From DASTPP01 sp035762175 (GTDB taxonomy: Bacteria; Myxococcota_A; Polyangia; Polyangiales; Polyangiaceae): a stretch of 13,047 nt of DNA. The position numbers were made by a program, and so were the translations under genes. The notes under the pieces are model-generated. The model was not told the origin of the DNA. It did not search any database and saw only the letters and a list, made by a program, of their open reading frames with translations. The stretch spans positions 1 through 13,047 of the forward strand of contig DASTPP010000136.1 in assembly GCA_035762175.1 (NCBI GenBank), read 5' to 3'. This document shows positions 1-8,937 of the stretch, one piece after another (the stretch's first letter is position 1; each line of letters opens with the position of its first letter).

Positions 1-16
1 GTCGGGGGCCCCCGAC
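1..16. repeat. Perfect 16-bp GC palindrome
   Basis: GTCGGGGGCCCCCGAC reads the same on both strands. It lies at the window edge, so any larger structure to the left cannot be seen. It has no spacer, so as RNA it would pair between molecules or open a small loop. In DNA this rich in G and C it may be chance. Confidence 0.5.
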
Positions 17-79
17 GGCCGACCGGGGCCCGCCACGTCGGCCATCTCGGGCCGGCGGGTCCGAGGCGGCCGCGACCCG

Positions 80-203
80 AGCGCGGGCGCCCGCTCGCGC
101 GGGTACGGCCGCCGGCGAGGCTTCGGGAGCGAGGCCTGCTCGGGCCGGCCGCCGCGAAAAAACGCCGCACTCGGCCGTACCCGCGCGATCGGGCGCCCGC
201 GCT
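80..203. repeat. 31-bp imperfect inverted repeat next to the phosphodiesterase stop codon
   Basis: The left arm (80-110) and right arm (173-203) are reverse complements at 30 of 31 positions, separated by 62 nt. Each arm also contains the small palindrome GGGCGCCC. The right arm ends inside the TAG stop of the minus-strand phosphodiesterase gene, so its transcript would carry the hairpin immediately after the coding region. The spacer holds a six-base A run (157-162, T6 on the minus strand), but only a 4-bp stem directly precedes it, so a classical intrinsic terminator is poorly supported. Possible roles are transcript 3' end structure or a copy of a dispersed repeat. Confidence 0.7.
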
Positions 204-1011
204 AGCGCGCCCGCCGGCCGAGCGCGGCGGCGAGCAGGTCGGGCCGGTCGGTGATGATGCCGCCGACGCCCTCGGCGACGAGGGCCGCCATCTCGTTCGC
301 GTCGTTCACCGTCCAGACGTTGACCCACCTGCCCCGGCGGGCGCACTCGCCGAGAAAGGCGTCTTCGACGAGGCGCGCGCCCTCGTAGAAGAGGGGCATG
401 TCGAGCACCTGGTAGGGCGACTCGGGGGGCTCGGCGCCGATCTTGAGCGAGAGCACGAACGCGGTGAGCGCCTCGCGCGGGAAGAAGTGGCAGGCCCGCG
501 GCATCGCCCGCACGAGCCGCTCGGCCGCCGCGTCGTGCTCGCTGCCGACGCAGACGCGGCCCCACGCGTCCGCGCGCCCCACGACCTCGGCGAGGGCGTC
601 TTCGAGGCCGGCGACGTCGGGCTTGAGCTCGACGTTGAGGCGGGCCCCGGCCAGGGCCCGGAGCAGGTCGGCGAGGCGCGGGACGGTGACGCCCCGGCCG
701 CGGAAGGGGAAGCTCACGCCGTCGCGGGTGAAGCGGTAGCCGGCGTCGAGGCGGGCGAGCTCGGCGTACGTGAGGGCGGCGATCGGCCCCTCGCCGTCGG
801 TGCAGCGCTCGAGCGTCGGGTCGTGGGCGACGACGAGCTCGCCGTCGCGCGTGGCGTGCACGTCGAGCTCGAGCACGTCGGCGTTGTAGTCGCGCCGGGC
901 CGACTCGAAGGCGACGAGGGTGTTCTCGGGCCAGAGGGCGGCGCCGCCGCGGTGGGCGATGAGCAGGGTCGGGGCGAGCCCGCGCAGGAAGGGGTGGGGC
1001 GCGTCGGTCAT
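202..1011 (-). CDS. Glycerophosphodiester phosphodiesterase family protein
   Basis: This 269-aa protein is a complete single-domain GDPD-family enzyme, which hydrolyses glycerophosphodiesters from phospholipid turnover to glycerol 3-phosphate and an alcohol. The family signature is clear: HRGG at residues 20-23, PENT at 28-31, ELD at 48-50, AHDPTLERCTDG from 62, and NVELKP at 126-131. His20 and His63 match the catalytic pair, and Glu48, Asp50 and Glu128 match the metal ligands. The C-terminal VNVWTVND and GIITDRPD segments are also typical. No signal peptide is seen, so a cytoplasmic location is likely. It lies 46 bp downstream of sdaA on the same strand and is probably co-transcribed with it, although no functional link between the two is evident. 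The substrate cannot be told from sequence, so no gene symbol is given. Confidence 0.93.
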   Translation of the reverse strand: MTDAPHPFLRGLAPTLLIAHRGGAALWPENTLVAFESARRDYNADVLELDVHATRDGELVVAHDPTLERCTDGEGPIAALTYAELARLDAGYRFTRDGVSFPFRGRGVTVPRLADLLRALAGARLNVELKPDVAGLEDALAEVVGRADAWGRVCVGSEHDAAAERLVRAMPRACHFFPREALTAFVLSLKIGAEPPESPYQVLDMPLFYEGARLVEDAFLGECARRGRWVNVWTVNDANEMAALVAEGVGGIITDRPDLLAAALGRRAR

Positions 1012-1057
1012 GGTCTTCGTCGGGGCGCGGGCGGCGCGGCGGGCCGCGGGGCGGCGC

Positions 1058-2428
<1,371 letters not shown>

Positions 2429-2714
2429 GGGGCTCACGATCGTAGCAGCGCGGGGGGCCCTTGCGCATGCGCGCGGGCGGCGCGACGAGGCGCGCCGCAG
2501 CGCGGCAGGCGCCCCTGCCCTCGCCCGGCGCCCGAGCTCGAGCCCGGGCGCCCCCGGCCGGGCTCGGGCCGAACGCGGCGGCCGGGCACCGCGCCGCCCC
2601 CGGCGCGCGTCGCCCCCTCCCCCGCTCGCCGACGCCGCCGACCGGACCTCGCCGCCGCCCCCCGCGCGCGTTGCCCCTTCGCTCCGGGCCGGTTTCGCGC
2701 TCTGATGCGGCCCC
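2429..2714. other. Divergent intergenic region between sdaA and the FAD protein gene
   Basis: This 286-bp stretch must hold the promoters of both divergent genes, but I cannot point to convincing -35/-10 boxes because it is almost pure G and C. Two 25-bp direct copies with two mismatches lie at 2592-2616 and 2653-2677; both begin CGCCGCCCCC and contain GCGCGCGT. The last bases before the plus-strand start are C-rich and show no purine-rich ribosome-binding site. Confidence 0.5.
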
Positions 2715-3977
2715 ATGCCGGCCCGCCGCCTTCGGCCCCCCGCGCAGCCCGTGACCCTCACCCTCGACGGCCAGCGCATCGAGGCCGACGAGGGCGAGCC
2801 CCTCGCCTTCGCGCTCATCGCCGCCGACCGGCTCGTGCTCGCCCGCAGCCCGAAGCTGCACCGGCCCCGCGGCCCCTCCTGCCTGCGCGGCGCCTGCGAC
2901 GGCTGCCTCGCCCGCGTCGACGGCGTGCCGAACGTGATGACCTGCCTCGTGCACGCCCGCCCCGGCGCCCGCGTCGAGACGCAGAACGTGCTCGGCTCGC
3001 GCACGCTCGACCTCTTGCGCGCGACCGACTGGTTCTTCCCCAAGGGCGTCGACCACCACCACTTCCTCGCCGGGGTGCCGGGCCTCTCGCCCATCATGCA
3101 GAACATCGCCCGCCGCATCTCGGGCCTCGGCGTCCTGCCCGACGAGGCCCGCCCCGCGCCCGAGGGGGCCGAAGAGTCGGTCGACGCCCTGGTCGTCGGC
3201 GCCGGGCCCGCCGGCATCGCCGCCGCGTCCAGCTTCGCGTCCGCCGGCGTCGGCTGCCTGCTCGTCGACGACGGCCCCGCCCCCGGCGGCTCGCTGCTCG
3301 CTTACGGGCAAGAGGCCCTCGACGAGGCCCTCGTCGCCCACCCGCTCGGCGGCGTCGAGGTGCGCCCGCGCACCGCCGCCGTCGGCGTCTACGAGGGTCG
3401 CGTCCTGCTCGCCGGCCCCGAGCGCGCGAGCGTCGTCACCCCGCGCGTGCTCGTGCTCACCACCGGCGCGCACGACGCCGTCCTGCCCTTCGAGAACAAC
3501 GACCTGCCCGGCGTGCTCTCGGCCCGCGCCGGCTGCCGCCTCGTCGAGGCCGGCGTCGCCCCCGGCGCCCGCGTCGTCGTCGCCGGCCGCGGCCCCTACG
3601 CCCGCCACTTCGTCGAGCGCGCCGGGCCCCTCGTCGCCCTGCGCCTCGACGAGGGCGCCGCGATCGTGCGCGCCGAAGGCCTCTCGCGCGTCGCCGCCGT
3701 CACCCTGCGCGAGCCCGGCGGCGAAGAGCGCCGGGTCGAGGCCGACGCCCTGCTCGTCGACGCCCCCGGCGCGCCCGCCTTCGAGCTCGCCGGGCAGGCC
3801 GGCGCCGAGCTCGCCTACCACCCCGGCCGCGGCTACGCCCCCGCGATCGACGCCGAGGGCCGCGCCGTCGCCAACGTCTTCGTCGCCGGCGGCGCCCGCG
3901 CGCTCGACCCCGGCCCCGACGCCGCCGTGCGCGACGGCCACCGCGTCGCCCGCGCCGCGCTCGACGCCTTCTTCTGA
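2715..3977 (+). CDS. 2Fe-2S/FAD-dependent oxidoreductase, like the N-terminal half of sarcosine oxidase alpha
   Basis: This 420-aa protein has two parts. Residues 13-110 are a 2Fe-2S ferredoxin-like domain (Fer2_4 type), with cluster cysteines Cys56, Cys61, Cys64 and Cys77, preceded by KLHRPRGP, which resembles the KYHRPRG segment of sarcosine oxidase alpha. Residues 156 to the end are a pyridine nucleotide-disulphide oxidoreductase fold with the FAD motif VGAGPAG (161-167), TTGAHDAVLPF (249-259) and a second dinucleotide motif, AGRGPYA (290-296). Related chains occur in sarcosine oxidase, hydroxyproline dehydrogenase, opine oxidase and HCN synthase, always with partner subunits. The C-terminal aminomethyltransferase half of sarcosine oxidase alpha is absent. 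The family's C-terminal VAGD motif reads VAGG here, losing the acidic FAD contact. No partner subunit lies nearby, so the substrate is unknown. The ATG at 2715 was chosen; GTG at 2751 (V13) is an alternative start close to the domain edge. Confidence 0.88.
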   Translation: MPARRLRPPAQPVTLTLDGQRIEADEGEPLAFALIAADRLVLARSPKLHRPRGPSCLRGACDGCLARVDGVPNVMTCLVHARPGARVETQNVLGSRTLDLLRATDWFFPKGVDHHHFLAGVPGLSPIMQNIARRISGLGVLPDEARPAPEGAEESVDALVVGAGPAGIAAASSFASAGVGCLLVDDGPAPGGSLLAYGQEALDEALVAHPLGGVEVRPRTAAVGVYEGRVLLAGPERASVVTPRVLVLTTGAHDAVLPFENNDLPGVLSARAGCRLVEAGVAPGARVVVAGRGPYARHFVERAGPLVALRLDEGAAIVRAEGLSRVAAVTLREPGGEERRVEADALLVDAPGAPAFELAGQAGAELAYHPGRGYAPAIDAEGRAVANVFVAGGARALDPGPDAAVRDGHRVARAALDAFF

Positions 3978-3979
3978 GC

Positions 3980-4029
3980 AGAGGCGCCCGTCGGCGGCGT
4001 CGCCAGAGGCGCCCATCGGCGGCGTCGCC
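3980..4029. repeat. Two tandem 25-bp repeats
   Basis: Copies at 3980-4004 and 4005-4029 are adjacent and differ at one position. Each starts AGAGGCGCCC and ends CGGCGGCGTCGCC. They begin one base after the stop codon of the FAD protein gene, in the gap between convergent genes. Confidence 0.8.
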
Positions 4030-4079
4030 GGGCGCTCGAAGCGCCGGCCGGCGCGCGCCCACACCCCGGCGGGCGGCAC

Positions 4080-4122
4080 AAAAAGGCGGCGGGGGCGCGC
4101 CGCCAGCAGCGCGCCCCCGCCG
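4080..4122 (-). terminator. Rho-independent terminator of the secreted beta-rich protein gene
   Basis: The arms 4087-4100 and 4109-4122 form a perfect 14-bp GC stem with an 8-nt loop. On the minus strand the stem is followed, two bases later, by five Ts (4084 down to 4080). It lies about 60 nt past the stop codon at 4182, as expected for a terminator of that gene. On the plus strand no T run follows, so it should act in one direction only. A second, smaller hairpin (stems 4150-4155 and 4160-4165) lies between it and the stop codon. Confidence 0.8.
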
Positions 4123-4181
4123 GAGGGGGAGAAACGGGAATCGGGCGGCGGGGGCCGAGGCCCCCCGCGCGGCCCGGGCGC

Positions 4182-5603
4182 TCAGCGCAGGGTGAAGAGC
4201 GCGGGCCTCGACTGCAGGCCGAGCACCTTCGCCTTGCCGAAGTCGAGCAGCTGGAAGTCGAAGAGCGGGGTCTGGATCTCGCCGCCGACCAGGAAGTTGG
4301 CGCCGGTCGTGAGCTGGGCCGAGGCGCGCACGCCCGACTGCGCGCCGAAGTCGGCGCCGGCCGAGAGCTTGGCGTTGGCGAAGGCCTCGATGGCGACCTG
4401 CGGGCCGGCCGCGTCGAACATGAGCACCTCGAGCGTCGGGGTGACGGCGCAGCGCGCGTTCGCGTCCGCCGTGACCGAGAGCTGCGGCGGGTGCAGGTTC
4501 GCGTTGAACGCGGGCGCCTGGCCGATGAAGCTCGTGTCACCATCGCGGACCTGGAAGCCGACCCGCGTGTTGATGCTGACGTCGCCGCCCACCGTCGCGC
4601 GCGCCTGGCCGACCACGCCGAGGTCGCACTTGGCCGTCAGGTCGACGTTGAGCGTGAGCGGCACGGGCCCGATCGGCGGCAGGGCGAACTTCGCGGGCCG
4701 CGACAGCAGCTTGACCACGCCCGTCGACGTGTTGAAGTTGCCGTTGGCCACCACCTCGAAGTCGATCGAGCCGGTCAGCCGGCCGTCGACGATGACGTGC
4801 GCCTCGTTCAGCGTGAAGAAGCCGATGTCGATGCCGACGTCGAGCTGGCCCGTCAGGTCGGCCCGCGCCTGCTGCACCGCGACCCGCACGTCGCCGTTGA
4901 CCGGGCCGGCCGCCGTGTTGAACGTGCCGCTGCGCGCGAAGAGCTGGCGGTTGACGACGTTCGCGAGGTTGATGTTGAAGGGCACGACGAGCGGCGCGCG
5001 GCGCACGCCGAGGCCGTCGTCCGGCTGCTCGCCGATGAACTCCTGGCCGAGCTTCAGCTCGCCGAAGTACTCCGCCAGCGTCGCCGGCGCCGTCCGCACG
5101 ACCACCGTCTCGCCCCGGACCTCGTACGACACCGCGCGCCGCAGGTAGCCGGCCGGGTTCGCCGCGTTCTCGTCGATGGGCTCGCCCGGCTTGACCGAGC
5201 TCTGCGGGTTGCCGCGCAGAATCACCTTCTCGCCGCCGCGCTCGATGAACGCCTTCTCCTGCGCGAGCAGGTCCTGCACGTCGATGACCTGCTCCTCGAT
5301 CGCGTTGTCGGACACGTCGACGCGCGTGCGCGTCACGACCTTCGGCGTCACCGCCGCCTGGTACGCCGCGATGCGATCGAGCACCTTCTGCGGCACCACC
5401 GAGACCGGGAACTCGATCGAGTCGGCCTTCACCACCGCCGCGTCGAACACCACCTGCGCGACGAGCTCGTCGGCGCCCGAGCCGGTCGACCCCCCGCCCT
5501 TGGCCTCCGCCTCCTCGTCCCCCTGGGCACAGCCCAAGGGGGCCGCCGCCACGAGCGAAGCCAGAGCAATGTAACGGACCAGCGAAAGGTTGCGGAGCGT
5601 CAT
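4182..5603 (-). CDS. Secreted beta-rich protein of unknown function, probable lipoprotein
   Basis: I do not recognise this 473-aa protein. Residues 1-25 are an export signal: a short basic start, a hydrophobic core (YIALASLVAAAPL) and Cys25. The bases of the lipobox are loose (PLGC, with Pro at -3 instead of Leu), so lipid attachment is likely but not certain. A Gly/Ser/Glu-rich linker (26-44) follows. Residues 45 to about 165 mix helix and strand; from about 190 to the end the chain alternates polar and hydrophobic residues with many Val, Asn and Gly (for example FNINLANVVNRQLF and LTGQLDVGIDIGFF), suggesting a large beta-sandwich or beta-helix on the cell surface or in the periplasm. Beyond Cys25 there are only two cysteines, which may form a disulphide. 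GGGGA lies about 12 nt upstream of the ATG as a ribosome-binding site. It is a single-gene unit with its own terminator. Confidence 0.85.
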   Translation of the reverse strand: MTLRNLSLVRYIALASLVAAAPLGCAQGDEEAEAKGGGSTGSGADELVAQVVFDAAVVKADSIEFPVSVVPQKVLDRIAAYQAAVTPKVVTRTRVDVSDNAIEEQVIDVQDLLAQEKAFIERGGEKVILRGNPQSSVKPGEPIDENAANPAGYLRRAVSYEVRGETVVVRTAPATLAEYFGELKLGQEFIGEQPDDGLGVRRAPLVVPFNINLANVVNRQLFARSGTFNTAAGPVNGDVRVAVQQARADLTGQLDVGIDIGFFTLNEAHVIVDGRLTGSIDFEVVANGNFNTSTGVVKLLSRPAKFALPPIGPVPLTLNVDLTAKCDLGVVGQARATVGGDVSINTRVGFQVRDGDTSFIGQAPAFNANLHPPQLSVTADANARCAVTPTLEVLMFDAAGPQVAIEAFANAKLSAGADFGAQSGVRASAQLTTGANFLVGGEIQTPLFDFQLLDFGKAKVLGLQSRPALFTLR

Positions 5604-5727
5604 GGCGTGTTGTTTCCCCAGGAAGGGCCCCTCGAGGGCCGGTGAAAGGCGAGCGTGCCCAGTGGTTCGGCGGGTCGGTTTTCTCTACGACCGTTTCGCC
5701 CCTGAACCCACATGCACCCTCGTGTGG

Positions 5728-5791
5728 TTTAAAGAAGCACCTCGGCCCCGAGCACGTCAAGGTCGAAACGAGCAACTTTTCTTTTTTCTTT
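5728..5791 (-). promoter_or_regulatory. Candidate promoter of the secreted beta-rich protein gene
   Basis: On the minus strand TTGACG (5760-5755) resembles a -35 box, with an A-rich tract (5791-5776) upstream in the position of an UP element. A TTTAAA (5733-5728) follows as a possible -10 box, but the 21-bp spacer is longer than the usual 17. This would leave a leader of about 120 nt. The boxes are suggestive only. Confidence 0.3.
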
Positions 5792-5877
5792 GCCGACACG
5801 GCGCAGAAACCCCCTCCAAACAACGCTTCCGATGGCAAAATTCGGCTCGGCGTGAAGAACCAAGTTCGTTTCGGGAG

Positions 5878-5898
5878 GCTGTTCAGTTTATGAACGGC
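5878..5898. promoter_or_regulatory. Inverted repeat GTTCA-N5-TGAAC
   Basis: GTTCA at 5881-5885 and TGAAC at 5891-5895 are perfect reverse complements, and the stem extends three pairs outward if one G-T pair is allowed. A smaller GAAC-CAA-GTTC lies just before it at 5857-5867. These are operator-like, but no regulator can be named. Confidence 0.4.
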
Positions 5899-5938
5899 GC
5901 CCTCGGCCCCTCCAGCGCGCCCCCCTAGCGAGCGACTT

Positions 5939-5952
5939 CGAACGATTGTTCG
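5939..5952. promoter_or_regulatory. CGAAC-N4-GTTCG palindrome resembling a Gram-positive LexA box
   Basis: CGAACGATTGTTCG matches the arms of the CGAAC-N4-GTTCG operator known for LexA in Bacillus and actinobacteria. Myxococcus LexA is reported to use a different motif, so assigning this site to LexA is doubtful. It lies about 365 bp before murA and 335 bp before the divergent gene, which is far for a simple operator. Confidence 0.35.
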
Positions 5953-5954
5953 GC

Positions 5955-5978
5955 CAACCTGATGCGCCCCTCAGGTTG
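5955..5978. repeat. Hairpin CAACCTGA-N8-TCAGGTTG
   Basis: The arms 5955-5962 and 5971-5978 are perfect 8-bp reverse complements around an 8-nt C-rich loop. No T run follows on either strand, so it is not a typical terminator. It lies three bases past the CGAAC-N4-GTTCG palindrome, and the two could form one regulatory site. Confidence 0.5.
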
Positions 5979-5984
5979 CCTCGA

Positions 5985-6073
5985 CCCCGCCCCGCGCGCG
6001 CGACGGGCGGCGGCGATGAGGCGGGCGTGCAGCCCGGCCCCGAAGCCCCGCCCCGCGCGCGCGACGGGCGGCG
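5985..6073. repeat. Exact 28-bp direct repeat, two copies 61 bp apart
   Basis: Copies at 5985-6012 and 6046-6073 are identical. Each begins CCCCGCCCCGCGCGCGCG and ends ACGGGCGGCG. The 33-nt spacer is unrelated to the repeats. No coding function is seen here. Confidence 0.8.
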
Positions 6074-6273
6074 CGCTCCCGGGCGTCGCGGCGGGCCGAG
6101 CGAGCGCCTCTCTCGCCGAGAAGTGGGCCCTGAGGCGGCGCCCCGCGTAGCGTCCGAGCGGGTATCGTCTCGCCGCCCCGGCGGCAGCGCCCGGGCCGCG
6201 CGCGGGGCCCGGCGCCCCGGCCCGCCCGAACGATGGACAGCGGCCCGGGACGGCCCTAAGCGCATGGGTCCGG

Positions 6274-6294
6274 GCGCGCCCCGCGGGGGCGCGC
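6274..6294 (+). promoter_or_regulatory. Hairpin immediately upstream of the murA ribosome-binding site
   Basis: GCGCGCCCC (6274-6282) and GGGGCGCGC (6286-6294) form a perfect 9-bp stem with a 3-nt GCG loop. It ends about 12 nt before the purine-rich AAAGAGG that precedes the murA start. Such a stem in the leader could affect mRNA stability or translation, but no alternative pairing is visible to support attenuation. Confidence 0.4.
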
Positions 6295-6317
6295 GCAGAG
6301 CAGCGAAAGAGGTCAGC

Positions 6318-7573
<1,256 letters not shown>

Positions 7574-7577
<4 letters not shown>

Positions 7578-8608
7578 GCGGCGGGCGGCCCCTCACCCTG
7601 GCCCTGCCCAAGGGCCGCCTCCTGCGCCCCCTCGCCGGGCTCTTCGCCCGGGCCGGCGTCGGCGCCGGGGCCCTCTTGCACGACGACCGGCGCCTCGTGC
7701 GCGAGAGCGACGACGGGGCGCTGCGCTTTCTCCTGCTCAAGCCCGACGACGTGCCGACCTACGTCGACCACGGCGCGGCCGACCTCGGCGTCTGCGGCCG
7801 CGACGTGCTGCGCGAGCGGCCGCACGACCTTTACGAGCCGCTCGACCTCGGCCTCGGCCGCTGCCGGCTCGTGGTCGCCGGGCCGCTCGGGGGCCCGCCC
7901 CCGCCCGAGGTGCCGCGCGTGGCGACCAAGTTCACCCGCCTCGCCCGCGAGCACTTCGCCCAGAAGGGCGTGCCCGCCGAGATCATCGCGGTCGGCGGCT
8001 CGGTCGAGCTCGCGCCGCTCGTCGGCCTCGCCGACCTCATCGTCGACCTGGTCGAGACGGGCGAGACGCTCGGGCAGAACCGCCTCGAGGTGCGCGAGCT
8101 CATCACCACCATCACCAGCGTGGTCGTGGTCAACCGCGCCGCCTTCAAGCTGCGGCACGCCGAGATCGCGGCCCTGCTCGGGCGGCTGCGCGCCGCCCTG
8201 CCCTCGCCCGAGGCCCCGGCCCGTGCCACCTTACGCCCATGGCGGGCTGTGGCGGCGGCACCTGCGGCATCCAGAAGGGGCGCGAGCGCGAGAAGGCCGC
8301 GGCGCTCCGGGCGCTCGGCCACGCGCTCGCGCCGGGCGGCGGGCCCTCGGGGGGGCTGCCCTTCGACGAGATCGCGCGCCTCGGCGCCCACCTCGAAGAG
8401 GTCCTGCCGGTGCGCGCCTTCGTGCGGCCCGCCGGCGAGGCGGGCGCCTGCGACTGGCTCTACCTCCTGGCGGGGCTGCACCCCGGCACCCTCTTCGAGC
8501 TCGCCGAGGGCGCCTGCGAGCCGGGCGAGCGCACCCGCGACGAAGAGACGTACGTGCGGCTCGGCTTCTCGCCGCTCGGCCCCTTCGTCACGCTGCAAGA
8601 GGTGGTGA
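7574..8608 (+). CDS. hisG: ATP phosphoribosyltransferase, short form (HisG), with an unusual run-on frame
   Basis: HisG condenses ATP with phosphoribosyl pyrophosphate, the first step of histidine synthesis. The GTG at 7574 overlaps the murA stop by four bases. Family features are LTLALPKGRLL (7-17), KPDDVPTYVDHGAADLGVCG (56-75), ATKFTRLAREHF (117-128) and the phosphate-binding DLVETGETLGQN (158-169). The conserved part ends near residue 209, the usual length of the short form, which lacks the regulatory domain and needs HisZ; no hisZ is in this window. The frame then has no stop until 8608, giving 344 aa with a C-terminal Arg/Ala/Ser/Pro-rich stretch that is plainly a shadow of the next gene. 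Codon choice degrades from about 8222, and a lone TTA at 8231-8233, one base from TAA or TGA, is where a stop would be expected. The true product is probably about 219 aa. Confidence 0.9.
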
Positions 8609-8877
8609 TGCGCGTCGAGGGGGGCGAGCCGCCCCTGCTCTTCGAAGAGCCCAAGGTGGGCGTCGAAGACCGCCGCCTGCAGCTCATCGTCAAGGGGCTG
8701 CAGGGGGCGCTGCGCCAGCGCCGCCTCGTGGTGCTCGACGCGGCCTTCCTCGTCGGCTCGCCCCCCGCCGAGCTCGCCGCCGGCCTCGGCGGCCGGGCGC
8801 CCGCGACGGTCTGGGCGGGCCTCTTCGACCCCGACCCGCCCGACACGCAGCGGGTCATCGCCCTGTCGGCCGCGTAG
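8239..8877 (+). CDS. Unrecognised 212-aa protein with an N-terminal Cys/Gly motif
   Basis: I do not recognise this protein. It opens MAGCGGGTCGIQKGRERE, with two cysteines six residues apart in a glycine-rich loop that could bind a metal or cofactor. The rest looks globular and soluble, with alternating hydrophobic and charged residues (LPFDEIARLGAHLEEVLPVR, YVRLGFSPLGPFVTLQEVV, LQLIVKGLQGALRQRRLVVLD) and no signal peptide or membrane segment. Third codon positions are almost all G or C from the first codons, so it is a real gene, despite lying in another frame inside the nominal end of hisG. If hisG ends at the suspicious TTA, this ATG starts five bases later, a typical operon spacing. No purine-rich ribosome-binding site precedes it, so it may rely on coupling to hisG translation. 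Confidence 0.8.
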   Translation: MAGCGGGTCGIQKGREREKAAALRALGHALAPGGGPSGGLPFDEIARLGAHLEEVLPVRAFVRPAGEAGACDWLYLLAGLHPGTLFELAEGACEPGERTRDEETYVRLGFSPLGPFVTLQEVVMRVEGGEPPLLFEEPKVGVEDRRLQLIVKGLQGALRQRRLVVLDAAFLVGSPPAELAAGLGGRAPATVWAGLFDPDPPDTQRVIALSAA

Positions 8878-8937
8878 CGCCCTCGCGACGCCCGAGCGGG
8901 GTAGCCCGCGGCCGCCCGGCCGAAGTAGCCTGGCGCC

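Larger units (their letters stand above)
5604..6317. other. 714-bp intergenic region between divergent genes, with an AT-richer island
   Basis: No convincing gene is seen. The stretch at about 5690-5895 is clearly less GC-rich than the rest, with T and A runs (for example CTTTTCTTTTTTC near 5776), and is the likely promoter zone for the minus-strand gene. From 5857 to 5978 there are four short inverted repeats. From 5980 to 6317 the DNA is again extremely GC-rich, with an exact 28-bp direct repeat and a hairpin just before murA. The murA frame is open back to 5946, but that part has no family resemblance. Confidence 0.6.

Noticed and set aside
150..175. Classical intrinsic terminator at the T6 run after the phosphodiesterase gene
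   Set aside because: Only a 4-bp stem directly precedes the T run; the strong pairing spans it.
2429..3217. N-terminal extension of SdaA to 719 aa
   Set aside because: The extension lies antisense to the FAD protein gene and is Arg/Ala-rich; the family N-terminus begins at 2428.
5642..5893. Small plus-strand gene of 83 aa in the AT-richer island
   Set aside because: Third codon positions are mixed, unlike every real gene here, and the product has no hydrophobic pattern or family resemblance.
5946..6317. N-terminal extension of MurA to 543 aa
   Set aside because: The ribosome-binding site and the family length of 419 aa both support the ATG at 6318.
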